Source of the DNA: Hypericibacter adhaerens
Lineage (GTDB): Bacteria; Pseudomonadota; Alphaproteobacteria; Dongiales; Dongiaceae
Assembly (NCBI RefSeq): GCF_008728835.1
Contig: NZ_CP042582.1
Span: 3,708,217 to 3,772,216 of the forward strand
DNA: 64,000 bases
Direction: 5' to 3'
The position numbers were made by a program, and so were the translations under genes. The notes under the pieces were generated by a model, which was not told the DNA's origin, did not search any database, and worked only from the letters and a program-made list of their open reading frames with translations. Below, piece after piece: positions 33,636-42,853 of the stretch (positions within the stretch are counted from its first letter, which is position 1; the number at the start of each line of letters is the position of its first letter).

Positions 33636-34973
33636 ATGCCCGATCGTCGCAACGACAAGATGAAGCTGGGTGCCTTCTTCCACCCGACCGGGAATCACAT
33701 CGCCGCCTGGCTGCACTCCGGCTCGCAGATCGATGCCGGCACCAATTTCGAGCATTACGCGGCGCTGGCGCAGACGGCCGAGGCCGCCAAGTTCGACCTC
33801 ATGTTCCTTGCCGACGCCGTCGCGACGCGCAACGGCCGCCTGAACGCGCTCAAGCGCTGGCCCCAATACATGGCCTATTTCGATCCGATGGTGCTGCTCT
33901 CCGGCATCGCGGCGAGGACCAGCCGCCTAGGGCTGGTTGCGACCGCCGCCACCAGCTACAACGAGCCCTACCACGTCGCGCGCCGCTACGCCTCGCTCGA
34001 TCATCTGAGCCATGGCCGCGCCGGCTGGAACGCCGTGACCTCCTCGAACCATTCGGAAAGCCGGAACTTCGGCCGCGAGGAGCATCTCTCCCACCGCGAG
34101 AAATACGAGCGGGCGCTGGAGTTCCTCGAGGTCGTCAAGGGGCTCTGGGACAGCTGGGAGGACGATGCCTTCCGGCGCGATCGGACGACCGCGGAATATT
34201 TCGATCCCGCCAAGCTTCATCCGCTGAACCACAAAGGTGCACACTTCTCCGTGGCCGGCCCTCTCAACGTGGCACGGCCGCCGCAAGGCCATCCCATCAT
34301 CGCCCAGGCCGGCGGCTCCGACGATTTCATCGACATGGCCGGCCGTCACGCCGATCTCATCTTCACCGCGCAGTTCGACCTGGAATCGGCCCAGGCGCTT
34401 TACGGGAAGCTGGCGGCCGCCGTGAAGAAGCACGGCCGGCCGGCGGGTTCGCTCAAGGTGATGCCCGGCCTCAACGCCATCGTCGGCCGGACCGAGAAGG
34501 AAGCACAGGAGAAGCACGAGCATCTCTCCTCCCTCATCCATCCCGACGTCGGACGGGAGGTGCTCTCCAACGATCTGGGCAATGTCGATCTCTCGGGCGT
34601 GCCGCTCGACGCACCGATCCCGGAAGAGATCGTCGAGGAGCAGCTCCGCTTCTGGCTGCGCTTCATGAAGGAAGCCACGGGCAAGGAAAACCCGACGTTG
34701 CGCGAAACCTACCGGCATTACGGCAGCGCCCGCGGCCAGCGCCCCCTGGTCGGAACGGCGAGCCAGATCGCGGACGAGATGGAGCGCTGGTTCCAGGGTC
34801 GCGGCGCCGACGGTTTCCTGATCCATCCGGCAACGCTGCCGGACGGGCTCGAGGATATCTGCGGGCTCCTGATCCCCGAGCTGCAGAACCGCGGTCTCTT
34901 CCGGACCGAGTACGAGGGCGAGACCCTGCGCGAGAATCTCGGCTTGCCCCGGCCGAAGAACCGGTATGCCTGA
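33636..34973 (+). CDS. LLM-class FMN-dependent monooxygenase (NtaA/SnaA/DszA type)
   Basis: About 445 residues. Start MKLGAFFHPTGNHIAAWLH, then FLADAVATRNG, ATSYNEPYHVARRYASLDHLSHGRAGWNAVTSSN and HPIIAQAGGSDDFIDMAGRHADLIFT are the standard landmarks of the NtaA/SnaA/DszA/DmoA branch of bacterial-luciferase-like enzymes. They use FMNH2 from a partner reductase to oxidise nitrilotriacetate, sulfides or sulfones. No reductase gene lies next to it. The ATG at 33636 is used; the ATG at 33660 is an alternative. Confidence 0.9.
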   Translation: MPDRRNDKMKLGAFFHPTGNHIAAWLHSGSQIDAGTNFEHYAALAQTAEAAKFDLMFLADAVATRNGRLNALKRWPQYMAYFDPMVLLSGIAARTSRLGLVATAATSYNEPYHVARRYASLDHLSHGRAGWNAVTSSNHSESRNFGREEHLSHREKYERALEFLEVVKGLWDSWEDDAFRRDRTTAEYFDPAKLHPLNHKGAHFSVAGPLNVARPPQGHPIIAQAGGSDDFIDMAGRHADLIFTAQFDLESAQALYGKLAAAVKKHGRPAGSLKVMPGLNAIVGRTEKEAQEKHEHLSSLIHPDVGREVLSNDLGNVDLSGVPLDAPIPEEIVEEQLRFWLRFMKEATGKENPTLRETYRHYGSARGQRPLVGTASQIADEMERWFQGRGADGFLIHPATLPDGLEDICGLLIPELQNRGLFRTEYEGETLRENLGLPRPKNRYA

Positions 34974-35067
34974 CGTACCGCTCTCGCGAGTGCCCGCACC
35001 GGGCGTCACATCCGCGCAATCGAACGCCTGATATAGAGGCCCCCTGCACTCGATCAGGGGATGTGTC

Positions 35068-35781
35068 ATGGTACGCAAGCTTGCCTTCCTGCTGCTGGTG
35101 GCCTTCGTTCAGGTCGGGACCGCGACGGCCCCGGCCTGGAGCGACGACGCCAAGCCTTTCGTCACCGCACATGAACTGGATTTAACGAAATTCCTGCCGC
35201 CGCCGGCCGCGCTCGATACGCCGGAGATGAAAAACGAGCTGGCCGAGATCCTGACCTTGCAGGTGACCCGTACGCCCGAGATGGTGGCGCGCGCCCAGGC
35301 CGATGCCGAGGAGAATGTCTGGCGCTTCGCGGACGTGCTGGGCCCCAGGTTCGTCAAGGAGACCTTGCCGAAGACGGACGCGTTCTTCGCGCGCATCGCC
35401 GAGACCGAGGGCGCCGTGGTCGATCCGGCGAAGGATTTCTGGAAGCGGCCGCGGCCGCATCTCTATAGCGACCTGGTCAAGCCGGTGGTCCCGCTCTCCA
35501 AGTCGGGCGCCTATCCTTCGGGCCATGCGACGCTGGGCACGCTGATGGCGATCATGCTGTCGAACATGGTGCCGGAGAAGCGGGCCGAGCTGATGGCCCG
35601 GGGCTGGGACTATGCCAACAACCGCGTCGTCGGCGGCATCCATTTCCGCAGCGACGTCGTCGCCGGGCGGATCGCCGGCAACCTGATCGCCGAGGCGGTC
35701 ATGAACCAGCCCGATTTCGCCGCCGAGTTCGACGCCGCGCGGGCCGAGCTCCGCGCCGCGCTCGGCCTGCCGCAGAGCTGA
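35068..35781 (+). CDS. Class A non-specific acid phosphatase (PhoN/PAP2-like), periplasmic
   Basis: 237 residues with a signal peptide (cleavage near AWS-DD, about 25). Three PAP2 motifs are present: KDFWKRPRP (K-x6-RP), PSGHA and NNRVVGGIHFRSD (SR-x5-H-x3-D with Asn for Ser). The catalytic His residues and Arg are intact. It would release phosphate from organic phosphomonoesters in the periplasm. Monocistronic, convergent with the oxygenase gene at 35852. Confidence 0.9.
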   Translation: MVRKLAFLLLVAFVQVGTATAPAWSDDAKPFVTAHELDLTKFLPPPAALDTPEMKNELAEILTLQVTRTPEMVARAQADAEENVWRFADVLGPRFVKETLPKTDAFFARIAETEGAVVDPAKDFWKRPRPHLYSDLVKPVVPLSKSGAYPSGHATLGTLMAIMLSNMVPEKRAELMARGWDYANNRVVGGIHFRSDVVAGRIAGNLIAEAVMNQPDFAAEFDAARAELRAALGLPQS

Positions 35782-35851
35782 CGGGGCACAAGACGTCCGC
35801 GGGTTCCCCTTCCCGTTGGCAGAAGAACCCGCGGCCTGCTCGGGCGACCGA

Positions 35852-36943
35852 TCACGTCCCATACATGTGGACGCCCAGGATGAAGCGGGCGCCGCGGGTC
35901 ACGGGCATCACCTCATGCAGGAGCAGCGCCGACCAGATCACGGCGGTGCCGCGCTCGACCTCGTAATAATGGTCGGCATACTCGCGGAAGCGGAGCGCGC
36001 CGCCCTCATACTCGCCGGCATTGAGATTGATGGTCATGGTGAAGCGACGGTGCGAGGTCTCCTTGGTCGCGTTGTCGCGGTGCGGACGAAGCACGCCGCC
36101 CGTCGCGGAATCGTAGCGGGCGATGCGATAATCCTCGCGCTGGCTCACCTTCGTCTGAAAGACCTTGCGCATCTCGCGCGAGACCCGGCGATTGAAACAT
36201 TGATCGAGGAAAGCCTGCACGGCCGGATCGCGCACCACATACTCGGTGAGCTGGCCGTAGCTGCCGGCATGCTCGACCTTGAAATCGCCCCGCTCCCGGT
36301 CATGGCCTTCGCTGCGGAACCCGTCCGACTGCCATGAGGCGACGGGCTTGTGAAACAGCTCGATCAGCCGGGCGCAATGTTCTTCCTCCAGCACGCGCGG
36401 CAGCAGCAGGACAGGCGCTTGCATGCTCACGCGCAGGCCCCGCGGCGGAAAGCTGGCGCGCAGACAGGCGAGTGCCGCCGCGGCGAGGGGCGCAGGATCC
36501 GCGGGCGCCGTCACGTCGGCGCGCAGCACGCGCGCGACCCGGTGATCGGGATCGAGGATGATCACGAGCGGCGCCTCCGTGGCACCGTAGGTGCGGAAAA
36601 TGCCCCCGCCGCTGTCGCTCAGCAGGGTGAAGGGCAGATGCAAGGCGGCATGCCAGGCCTGGTTCGCCGCCACGGCCTGCCGGCTGATCGCGAAGATGAT
36701 CGTCTCGAGCGCCGCGAACTCGGCCGCGTGGTCGCGAAAGCCGGCCAGCAGGGCCGCCTCGCCGCCTGCCGGGCAGAAGAGCAGCAGGAGCGGCCGGCCG
36801 GTGATCTGGTCGGCATTGCTGAAGGCCGGTTCGCCCGCCTGATCCAGCGCCGAGATGGCGGGGGCCGGATCGCCCGCCTCGAACGGCAGGAGGCCCGGTC
36901 GCGAGGCCGGCGCCCTGCCCGACGATCTGGTGGCATCTTCCAT
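35852..36943 (-). CDS. Redoxin-like/2-oxoglutarate-Fe(II) oxygenase fusion protein
   Basis: 363 residues in two parts. Residues about 18-165 resemble a peroxiredoxin/thioredoxin fold (GDPAPAISALDQAG, LLLLFCPAGGEAAL with a single Cys, IIFAISRQ, FTLLSDSGGGIFRTYGA, LVIILDPDHRV). Residues about 170-363 are a prolyl-4-hydroxylase-like oxygenase: YRIARYDSATGGVLRPHRDNAT with HxD, LNAGEYEGGALRF, and LLHEVMPVTRGARFIL with the distal His and 2-oxoglutarate-binding Arg. The redoxin half has one Cys in an atypical context (FCPAGG), so peroxidase activity is doubtful. The substrate is unknown. Divergent from YihY. Confidence 0.8.
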   Translation of the reverse strand: MEDATRSSGRAPASRPGLLPFEAGDPAPAISALDQAGEPAFSNADQITGRPLLLLFCPAGGEAALLAGFRDHAAEFAALETIIFAISRQAVAANQAWHAALHLPFTLLSDSGGGIFRTYGATEAPLVIILDPDHRVARVLRADVTAPADPAPLAAAALACLRASFPPRGLRVSMQAPVLLLPRVLEEEHCARLIELFHKPVASWQSDGFRSEGHDRERGDFKVEHAGSYGQLTEYVVRDPAVQAFLDQCFNRRVSREMRKVFQTKVSQREDYRIARYDSATGGVLRPHRDNATKETSHRRFTMTINLNAGEYEGGALRFREYADHYYEVERGTAVIWSALLLHEVMPVTRGARFILGVHMYGT

Positions 36944-37202
36944 GAGATACCCCTCGCCGCATCGTCATCGACGGCATTCGAGCCGGAGGGCCCGGTCCAC
37001 ACCCCGATACCGGCATGCGCGAACGCCGCACCGAGGCGGTCCTCCTCGAAGCTTGGTTAAGAATAGGTTCCCAGCTTCCCCTGCAACGGAGATTGCTACC
37101 AAAACTCCCCAGGTGCAAGGAAGAGCCCCACCGGGGATCCGCCCGGCAGACAGGCGCTCTGGGGCAAGGGAACCGGCGGGAGAGGCTGGCCGTTGTCCCG
37201 GC

Positions 37203-38075
37203 ATGGCCGAGCCCTCCCGTCTCAATTCCGCCACGCCCCTTCTCCGCCGGATCTGGCGCATCCTGAGGGCGGCCACATCCGGCTGGCTCGATGACCGCTG
37301 CCCTTCGATGGGCGCGGCCATCGCCTACTATGCCGCCTTCTCGCTCGTGCCCCTGCTCATCATCGTCATCGCGATCGCGGGTCTCTTCTTCGGGCGCGAG
37401 GCGGCGCAGGGCGCGATCCTCGCCGAGCTGGGCGGGCTGATCGGACAGGAGACGGCCAAGGCCCTGCAGTCGCTGATCCTGGGCTTCCGGGGAACGGAGT
37501 CGGGATTCCTGGCCGCGATCATCGGTATCCTGGCCCTGATTTACGCCGCGACAGGCGCGGTGGGGGAAATCCAATCGGCGCTCAACATCATCTGGAAGGC
37601 GCCGCCGCTCGAGGAGGGCGCCGTTGTCGCCGTCATCCGCCGGCGGCTTCTGAGCCTGGCGTTGATCGCCGTGATGGGGTTCCTGCTGCTGACCTCGCTC
37701 GCCGTCAGCGCCGTCCTCAACGCCTGGAATGCCTGGCTCACCCAGGTCTTTCCGATGCTCCACATCCTGCTGTGGGTCCTGAATCCCGTCATGTCGCTCG
37801 GGGTCACGACGGTCCTCTTCGCCATGATCTTCAAGATCCTGCCCGACACGCCCATCGCCTCGCGCGATGTGTGGGTCGGGGCGACCGTCACCGCTCTGCT
37901 CTTCTCCATCGGCAAGTTCGCCATCGGCGCCTATATCGGCACCAGCCGCATGGCCGCGAGCTACGGCGCCGCTGCCGCCTTCATCGTGGTGCTGCTCTGG
38001 GTCAACTACACCGCGCAGATCCTGCTCTTCGGCGCCGAGATCGCGCGCGCCCAGGCAAAACGGCCGGAGCGCTGA
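37203..38075 (+). CDS. YihY/BrkB-family inner-membrane protein
   Basis: 290 residues with six hydrophobic segments. Family marks: MGAAIAYYAAFSLVPLLIIVIAIAGLFFG near 38-66, LIYAATGAVGEIQSALNIIWKAPP and YGAAAAFIVVLLWVNYTAQILLFGAEIARA near the end. Once misnamed ribonuclease BN; the actual role (transport or envelope) is unsettled. The start at 37203 fits the family; the frame runs on upstream without support. Convergent with the SDR gene 9 bp away. Confidence 0.9.
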   Translation: MAEPSRLNSATPLLRRIWRILRAATSGWLDDRCPSMGAAIAYYAAFSLVPLLIIVIAIAGLFFGREAAQGAILAELGGLIGQETAKALQSLILGFRGTESGFLAAIIGILALIYAATGAVGEIQSALNIIWKAPPLEEGAVVAVIRRRLLSLALIAVMGFLLLTSLAVSAVLNAWNAWLTQVFPMLHILLWVLNPVMSLGVTTVLFAMIFKILPDTPIASRDVWVGATVTALLFSIGKFAIGAYIGTSRMAASYGAAAAFIVVLLWVNYTAQILLFGAEIARAQAKRPER

Positions 38076-38084
38076 CGCCCGCCG

Positions 38085-38822
38085 TCACAGCGTGCTCATG
38101 CCCCCATCGATGGTGAGCTCGCTGCCGACCGTGAAGGCCGCTTCGTCCGATGCGAGAAAAACCACGGCCTTCGCGATCTCCGAGGGATCGCCGCGGCGCC
38201 CGGCCGGGATCTGCGCGATCAGCCCTTTGACGGCGGCATCATCCATGCCGATCTTGCCATGAAGCGGCGTCGCGATCGGCCCCGGGCTCACCGCATTGAC
38301 GCGGATGCCGCGCCCGATGAGCTCGCCCGACAGCGTGCGGATGAAGGAGCTGAGCGCGGCCTTGGTCGCGGCATAGATGCTCGACATCGGCATGCCGATA
38401 TGGGCGTTGATCGAGGTGTTGAGCACGATCGCGGCCGGGTTGGCGAAGAGCGGCAGCAGCGCCTGGATCAGGAAATAGGGCCCTTTCACGTTGATCGCGA
38501 AGGAGCGGTCGAAGGCGGTCTCGTCCCAGGCCTCGACCGGCCGGAACTCGCCGATCCCGGCATTGACGAAGAGGATGTCGAGCCCGCCGAAGGACTGGCG
38601 AAGCTCCTCGGCGACCCGCTTCTGGGCCGCGACATCGCCGGCATCGGCCTTGATGATCGGCACGTCCGGACCGAGCGCGGCCGACGCGGCCTCGAGGGTC
38701 TTGGGATTGCTGCCCGTGACCGAGACACGGGCCCCTTCGGCCAGGAACTGCCTGGCGGTCTCCAGCCCGATGCCGCTGGTGCCGCCGGTGATGAGCGCGC
38801 GTTTTCCCTTCAGACGGTTCAT
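38085..38822 (-). CDS. SDR-family oxidoreductase
   Basis: 245 residues. TGGTSGIGLE (NAD(P) binding), VNAGIGE, catalytic Ser in NTSINAHIG, YAATK (Y-x3-K) and ELTIDGGMSTL at the C-terminus. All catalytic residues are present, so a functional NAD(P)-dependent dehydrogenase or reductase of unknown substrate. The start at 38822 gives a standard N-terminus (MNRLKGKRALITGG). Monocistronic. Confidence 0.9.
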   Translation of the reverse strand: MNRLKGKRALITGGTSGIGLETARQFLAEGARVSVTGSNPKTLEAASAALGPDVPIIKADAGDVAAQKRVAEELRQSFGGLDILFVNAGIGEFRPVEAWDETAFDRSFAINVKGPYFLIQALLPLFANPAAIVLNTSINAHIGMPMSSIYAATKAALSSFIRTLSGELIGRGIRVNAVSPGPIATPLHGKIGMDDAAVKGLIAQIPAGRRGDPSEIAKAVVFLASDEAAFTVGSELTIDGGMSTL

Positions 38823-39058
38823 GGACGTTCTCCCTCCGCTGACGGATTCCGCCGCGTGCCGGCGAACCGTCGGCAGCACGGTGATCGGTTTCCCGCCGCA
38901 GGACAAGCCGCGGCGATCGGAAAGGATGGCCGGATCTTGCCTCCCGATCGGACAGCCGGGCCGCGCGGACCCAAGCCGGCTCCTTTCGCAGCCGCCTCCT
39001 ATGGGCCGCGGGGGAAAAGGGACAACCTGTCGGCCCCTCCGACACGCCTGAAGGTGGC

Positions 39059-39901
39059 TCAGCCGAAGCTGGTCGAGAGCGTCAGCTTTTCCCAGGCCGC
39101 GATCTCGCCCTGAAGATAATCGAGCTTCTCGCGGATCAGCTTGAGCGCATCCGGACCCAGCGGCAGATGGGCTGGCGGATTGTCCGACTTGACGAGCGTC
39201 AGGATCGCCTGCGCCGCCTTGGCCGGATCGCCGATCTGCCTGCCGCTGACCTCGCGCCGGTGGCTGCGCAACGGCTCGAACACGGCGTCATAGTCCGCGA
39301 TCTTGCGCTCGGCGCGCACCATCGAGCGGCCGGCCCAGTCGGTACGGAACTGGCCGGGCTCGACCGCCGTCACACGGATGCCGAGGTCCTTGACCTCCTT
39401 GCCGAGCGATTCCGACAGGCCTTCGAGCGCGAACTTGCTGCCGTTATAGAAGCCGATGCCGGGGAAGGTGATGAGGCCGCCCATCGAGGTGATGTTGACG
39501 ATATGGCCCGAGCGGCGCCGGCGCATGGAGGGCAGCACCGCCTGGATCATCGCGACCGGCGCGAACACATTGACCTCGAACTGGCGGCGCAGGTCGGCGA
39601 GGCTCGATTCCTCGAGGATGCCCTCGTGCCCGTAGCCGGCATTGTTCACCAGCACGTCGATGGGCCCGAGCGTCGCCTCGACCGCGGCGACGGCCGGGGC
39701 GATGGCGTCATTGTCGGTGACGTCGAGCCGGAGGCCGAGGGAACGGCCGGGCACCAGGCTGTCGAAGGCGGCGCGCGCCGCCTCGTCGCGCAGCGTGCCG
39801 GCGACGCGATGGCCTGCCGCCAGGGCGGCCTCGGCGAGCGCGCGGCCGAGGCCGCTGCTGACGCCGGTGATGAGGAAGGTCAGGGGAGCTTGTGCGGACA
39901 T
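39059..39901 (-). CDS. SDR-family oxidoreductase
   Basis: 280 residues. TGVSSGLGRAL near the start, NNAGYGHEG, catalytic NITSMGGL and YNGSKFALEG (Y-x3-K) are intact. The C-terminal 80 residues are typical of the oxidoreductase-with-17-beta-HSD-like layout (VEPGQFRTDWAGRSM). Unrelated in sequence detail to the neighbouring SDR at 38085, so not a recent duplicate. Substrate unknown. Confidence 0.9.
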   Translation of the reverse strand: MSAQAPLTFLITGVSSGLGRALAEAALAAGHRVAGTLRDEAARAAFDSLVPGRSLGLRLDVTDNDAIAPAVAAVEATLGPIDVLVNNAGYGHEGILEESSLADLRRQFEVNVFAPVAMIQAVLPSMRRRRSGHIVNITSMGGLITFPGIGFYNGSKFALEGLSESLGKEVKDLGIRVTAVEPGQFRTDWAGRSMVRAERKIADYDAVFEPLRSHRREVSGRQIGDPAKAAQAILTLVKSDNPPAHLPLGPDALKLIREKLDYLQGEIAAWEKLTLSTSFG

Positions 39902-40050
39902 GAGGGAGGGTCTCGGGAATGCGGGAGCGGTGACGTCAGGAAGGGAGATGGGCTCTAGATAGGAAGGCCGCGCGCTGTCGGCAACGGATCATGTCCGCGG
40001 CCGATTCCCTGAACCGGTGCGCCGTTCGCGCCCGTTTCCTTCTATCCTCG

Positions 40051-40117
40051 CCGGACCTGATCCGGCGATCCAGGGCCGGCAGGACAGGCTTGCGGGAGCA
40101 AGCCCGGCAATGACAGG
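40051..40117. repeat. Intergenic palindromic repeat, family A (short copy)
   Basis: CCGGACCTGATCCGGCGATCCAGGGCC followed by an inner part and AAGCCCGGCAATGACAGG is a partial relative of the elements at 41243-41393 and 57626-57706 (shared blocks: GATCCGG, ATCCAGGGC, AAGCCCGGCAATGACAGG). It lies between SDR and PPK2 genes. Confidence 0.6.
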
Positions 40118-40169
40118 AACGGGTGGTGGCGAAAGAAAGGGCCGCCCGCTGCCCGTCCGCGCCTGCGCC

Positions 40170-41108
40170 TCAGTAAACGGCCGGGACGTACATCTCCTTG
40201 GGCACGGGCCCCCGGAGATAGTCCGGGTTGCGCACGCGGGCCGGGAGCGTGATCGGCGCGTGGGCAACGTCCTGGTAGGGGATCCGGCTCAGCAGGTGAT
40301 GGATGCAGTTGAGCCGCGCCCGCTTCTTGTCCACCGCCTCGACCACCCACCAGGGCGCCTCGTCGCTGTGGGTGCGCTCCAGCATCGCCTCCTTGGCCTT
40401 GGTGTATTGCTCCCAGCGCCTCCGGGATTCGAGATCCATGGGCGAGAGCTTCCACTGCTTCATCGGATCCTGGATGCGCATCTGGAACCGCAGATGCTGC
40501 TCCTCGTCGGTGATCGAGAACCAGTATTTGATCAGGACGATGCCGGAGCGGATCAGCATCTTCTCGAACTCCGGTACGGAGCGGAAGAACTCCTCGACAT
40601 CGGCGTCCGAGCAGAAGCCCATGACGCGCTCGACGCCGGCGCGGTTGTACCAGCTCCGGTCGAAGAGGACGATCTCCCCGCCCGCCGGCAGATGCGAGAC
40701 ATAGCGTTGGAAATACCATTGCGTGCGCTCGCGCTCGGAGGGCGCGGGCAGCGCCGCCACGCGGCAGACGCGCGGGTTGAGCCGCTGGGTGATGCGCTTG
40801 ATGACGCCGCCCTTGCCGGCCGCGTCGCGGCCCTCGAACAGCACCACGACCTTGAGCTTCTGGTTCTGCACCCAGTCCTGGAGCCTCACCAGCTCGCTCT
40901 GCAGCCGGAACAGCTCCTTGAAGTAGAAGTGGCGATCCATCCCCGGTCCGGCCTCGCCGTCCGTGCCCGGCTTCTCGACGCCCTCGAGCAGCCGTTCCAG
41001 CCGGCTGTCGTCGAGCTCCATCTCCAGCTCCTCGTCGAAGCTGTCGTCGAGATCGGCCTGGAGCTGCCGCTTCAGATCCTCGCCGTTCTTCGTCGCGTCA
41101 TGGTTCAT
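40170..41108 (-). CDS. ppk2: Polyphosphate kinase 2 (PPK2)
   Basis: 312 residues from 41108. An acidic N-terminal extension (about 15-45: DDSFDEELEMELDD) precedes the kinase core: Walker A FEGRDAAGKGG, the lid region (RTQWYFQRYVSHLPAGGEIVLFDRSWYNRAGVERVMGF in pieces) with Walker B FDRSWYNR, and the C-terminal RIPYQDV. PPK2 enzymes transfer phosphate between polyphosphate and nucleotides (usually GDP or ADP). Single-domain length fits class I/III. Upstream purine-rich AGGGAGAGG supports the start. Confidence 0.92.
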   Translation of the reverse strand: MNHDATKNGEDLKRQLQADLDDSFDEELEMELDDSRLERLLEGVEKPGTDGEAGPGMDRHFYFKELFRLQSELVRLQDWVQNQKLKVVVLFEGRDAAGKGGVIKRITQRLNPRVCRVAALPAPSERERTQWYFQRYVSHLPAGGEIVLFDRSWYNRAGVERVMGFCSDADVEEFFRSVPEFEKMLIRSGIVLIKYWFSITDEEQHLRFQMRIQDPMKQWKLSPMDLESRRRWEQYTKAKEAMLERTHSDEAPWWVVEAVDKKRARLNCIHHLLSRIPYQDVAHAPITLPARVRNPDYLRGPVPKEMYVPAVY

Positions 41109-41242
41109 GACCGCCTCTCCCTTCCGCCCGATCGATCGCAAGCACCGAGGTCGGCCGGAACGCGTCCCGGCCGCCGTCAGGCCCAGAGCGCCATCATGGC
41201 GAGGTCAGATGGTGGATTGATGACAGCGGAACCGCCCCTTTC

Positions 41243-41393
41243 TTGTCATCGCCGGGCCCCGGGGTCCGGCCGCAGGCCGTCCCGAGGGCCCCGGCGATCC
41301 AGGGCGACCGCTTGCTCTTGCGGCCCTGGATGCCCGGATCAAGCATGTCCTCGGGCCGACCTTCGGTCGGACCCGGGGATCGGGGCATGACAA
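41243..41393. repeat. Intergenic palindromic repeat, family A (long copy)
   Basis: Begins TTGTCATCGCCGGGCC and ends GGGGCATGACAA, with nested palindromes inside (GGGTCCGGCCGCAGGCCGTCCC-like; GGCCGACCTTCGGTCGGACC-like) and the shared block GATCCAGGGC. It lies between convergently placed ends of the receiver gene and the PPK2 start region. The strong folding suggests a transcript-stabilising or terminating role, as for REP-type elements. Confidence 0.65.
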
Positions 41394-41412
41394 CGGAGGG
41401 AGGACGACGCGC

Positions 41413-41886
41413 TCAGGAGAGCTTCAGGCCGATCAGCTTCTCGATCTTCTGGCGGAGCGCCGGGGAGGAGATCGGCTTGTGCGCGATGTCGGCGGCGCCC
41501 ACCTGGCGCACCACGTCGAGCAGCAGCGGGTTGTGCTCGGCCGTGAGGATCAGGACCGGGATATGGCGCTGGCGCAGCACCTCGTCATGGCGCAGGCGGT
41601 TGAGGAACTCGAGCCCGTCCATGCCCTCCATCACCAGGTCGCAGATGATGAAGTCGATCCAGGGCGTGTCCGGGCTCTTGAGCAGGTCGAGCGCCTGCTG
41701 CCCGTCCTGGGCCTCGAGCGTCTGGCGGATGTTGATATAGCCCAGGAGCTGCCGGATGATCCGACGCATCGAGCGCTGGTCATCGACGATGAGGGTGGTG
41801 AGCGCTTCTGCGTCGTGATCAGCCTGCATGTCGTGAGGCTCAGAAGCGGGGCCGGTGAGGCGGGGCGGCCGGATGACGAGGGACAT
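41413..41886 (-). CDS. CheY-like single-domain response regulator
   Basis: 157 residues from 41886 (GGGGATTG just upstream). Receiver landmarks: VDDQ (acidic pocket), phosphoacceptor Asp in IICDLVMEGMDG, ILTAE (Thr) and AHKP (Lys). About 35 extra N-terminal residues precede the domain. There is no output domain and no sensor kinase nearby, so it likely works by protein contact with a distant kinase partner. SMRRIIRQLLGYIN is typical of alphaproteobacterial CheY-type stand-alone receivers. Confidence 0.88.
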   Translation of the reverse strand: MSLVIRPPRLTGPASEPHDMQADHDAEALTTLIVDDQRSMRRIIRQLLGYINIRQTLEAQDGQQALDLLKSPDTPWIDFIICDLVMEGMDGLEFLNRLRHDEVLRQRHIPVLILTAEHNPLLLDVVRQVGAADIAHKPISSPALRQKIEKLIGLKLS

Positions 41887-42164
41887 GATCAATCCCCAAA
41901 AATGATACGTCTCTACATGAGACAGCTCGATTTTTAGGAATGTTCCCGCGAGATTCAACTGAATCTTGTTGAGACGAAATTGGCTCGAATTTTAGCGAAG
42001 CGCGAGCGCCGGACACGGAGCGCGAAAGAGCGCGGCCAGGCGGGCGGTTGCGGCTTGCGGCAGAACCGGTTCGCGCCGCCGCCTTAGCCTTACGTTCTAG
42101 GCGCTCCATCGAACGATAGTGCGATCAATCATCGCCCTGCGGTGCGGCGGGGTGGGCGATCGAA

Positions 42165-42752
42165 TCAGGAAACCTCACGCAACGGCCAGCGCCCGAGCGG
42201 GACGTGCTGCGTCTGCCTCAGAAGGCTGTGCACCAGGACGAACTCGCGCACGGTCCAGCTCACCGGCTCGATCGGCTGCTCGGCGACGAGGCGGCCGTCA
42301 TAGAGAAGCGTGACATGCGGCGTGAACTGCGTCTTCACGAACCGCGCCAGCCCCGCCCGCTTCAGCGCGTCGCCGAGCGCCTGCTGGAAGTCCACGAGAC
42401 CGGCGACGCCCTCGCCGCCGAGCATGACGAGCGGCCGGTTCTGGGACCTCGTATCGAAACTGCCGACGCGATCGAACGTCACCGGAAACGCGTCGGCGGA
42501 CACGGCCGCGGCCGCCGCCTGGGCCGCCTCGAGGATATGGCCGGGGACGCCGTCATAATCGCCGAGATGAAACAGCGTGCTGTGCAGGCGCCCGGGCGCG
42601 ACCGGCGCGCCCTTCAACCCGAGCTCGCCGCGCAGGCGCTGCGCGAGCTGCGTGGCCTGCACGGCGGCCTCCGGCGTCAGGAAGGTGCCGAGGAAGAAGC
42701 GGTCGGTCGGCCGCTTGGCCGGCGCGCCGAAAAGATCGGATTGGTTCGACAA
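42165..42752 (-). CDS. thpR: RNA 2',3'-cyclic phosphodiesterase (ThpR, 2H family)
   Basis: About 195 residues from a TTG at 42752, with GGAG about 12 bp upstream; no ATG fits. Two H-x-S/T motifs, RLHSTLFHLG and FTPHVTLLYDG, form the 2H-phosphoesterase active site. RFFLGTFLTPEAAVQATQLAQRL matches the ThpR start. The enzyme opens 2',3'-cyclic phosphate ends of RNA and is also called 2'-5' RNA ligase. A longer open frame extends to 43052 but is not supported. Confidence 0.85.
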   Translation of the reverse strand: MSNQSDLFGAPAKRPTDRFFLGTFLTPEAAVQATQLAQRLRGELGLKGAPVAPGRLHSTLFHLGDYDGVPGHILEAAQAAAAAVSADAFPVTFDRVGSFDTRSQNRPLVMLGGEGVAGLVDFQQALGDALKRAGLARFVKTQFTPHVTLLYDGRLVAEQPIEPVSWTVREFVLVHSLLRQTQHVPLGRWPLREVS

Positions 42753-42853
42753 GGCTGTTTCAGGCTCCGGCTCGGCGCCGCGCCCGAGGGGCGGCGGCGC
42801 GAATCCGGCGTGATCTACCAGATCGGCCGGGTCGCGTCGAATCGGCCGGCCCG

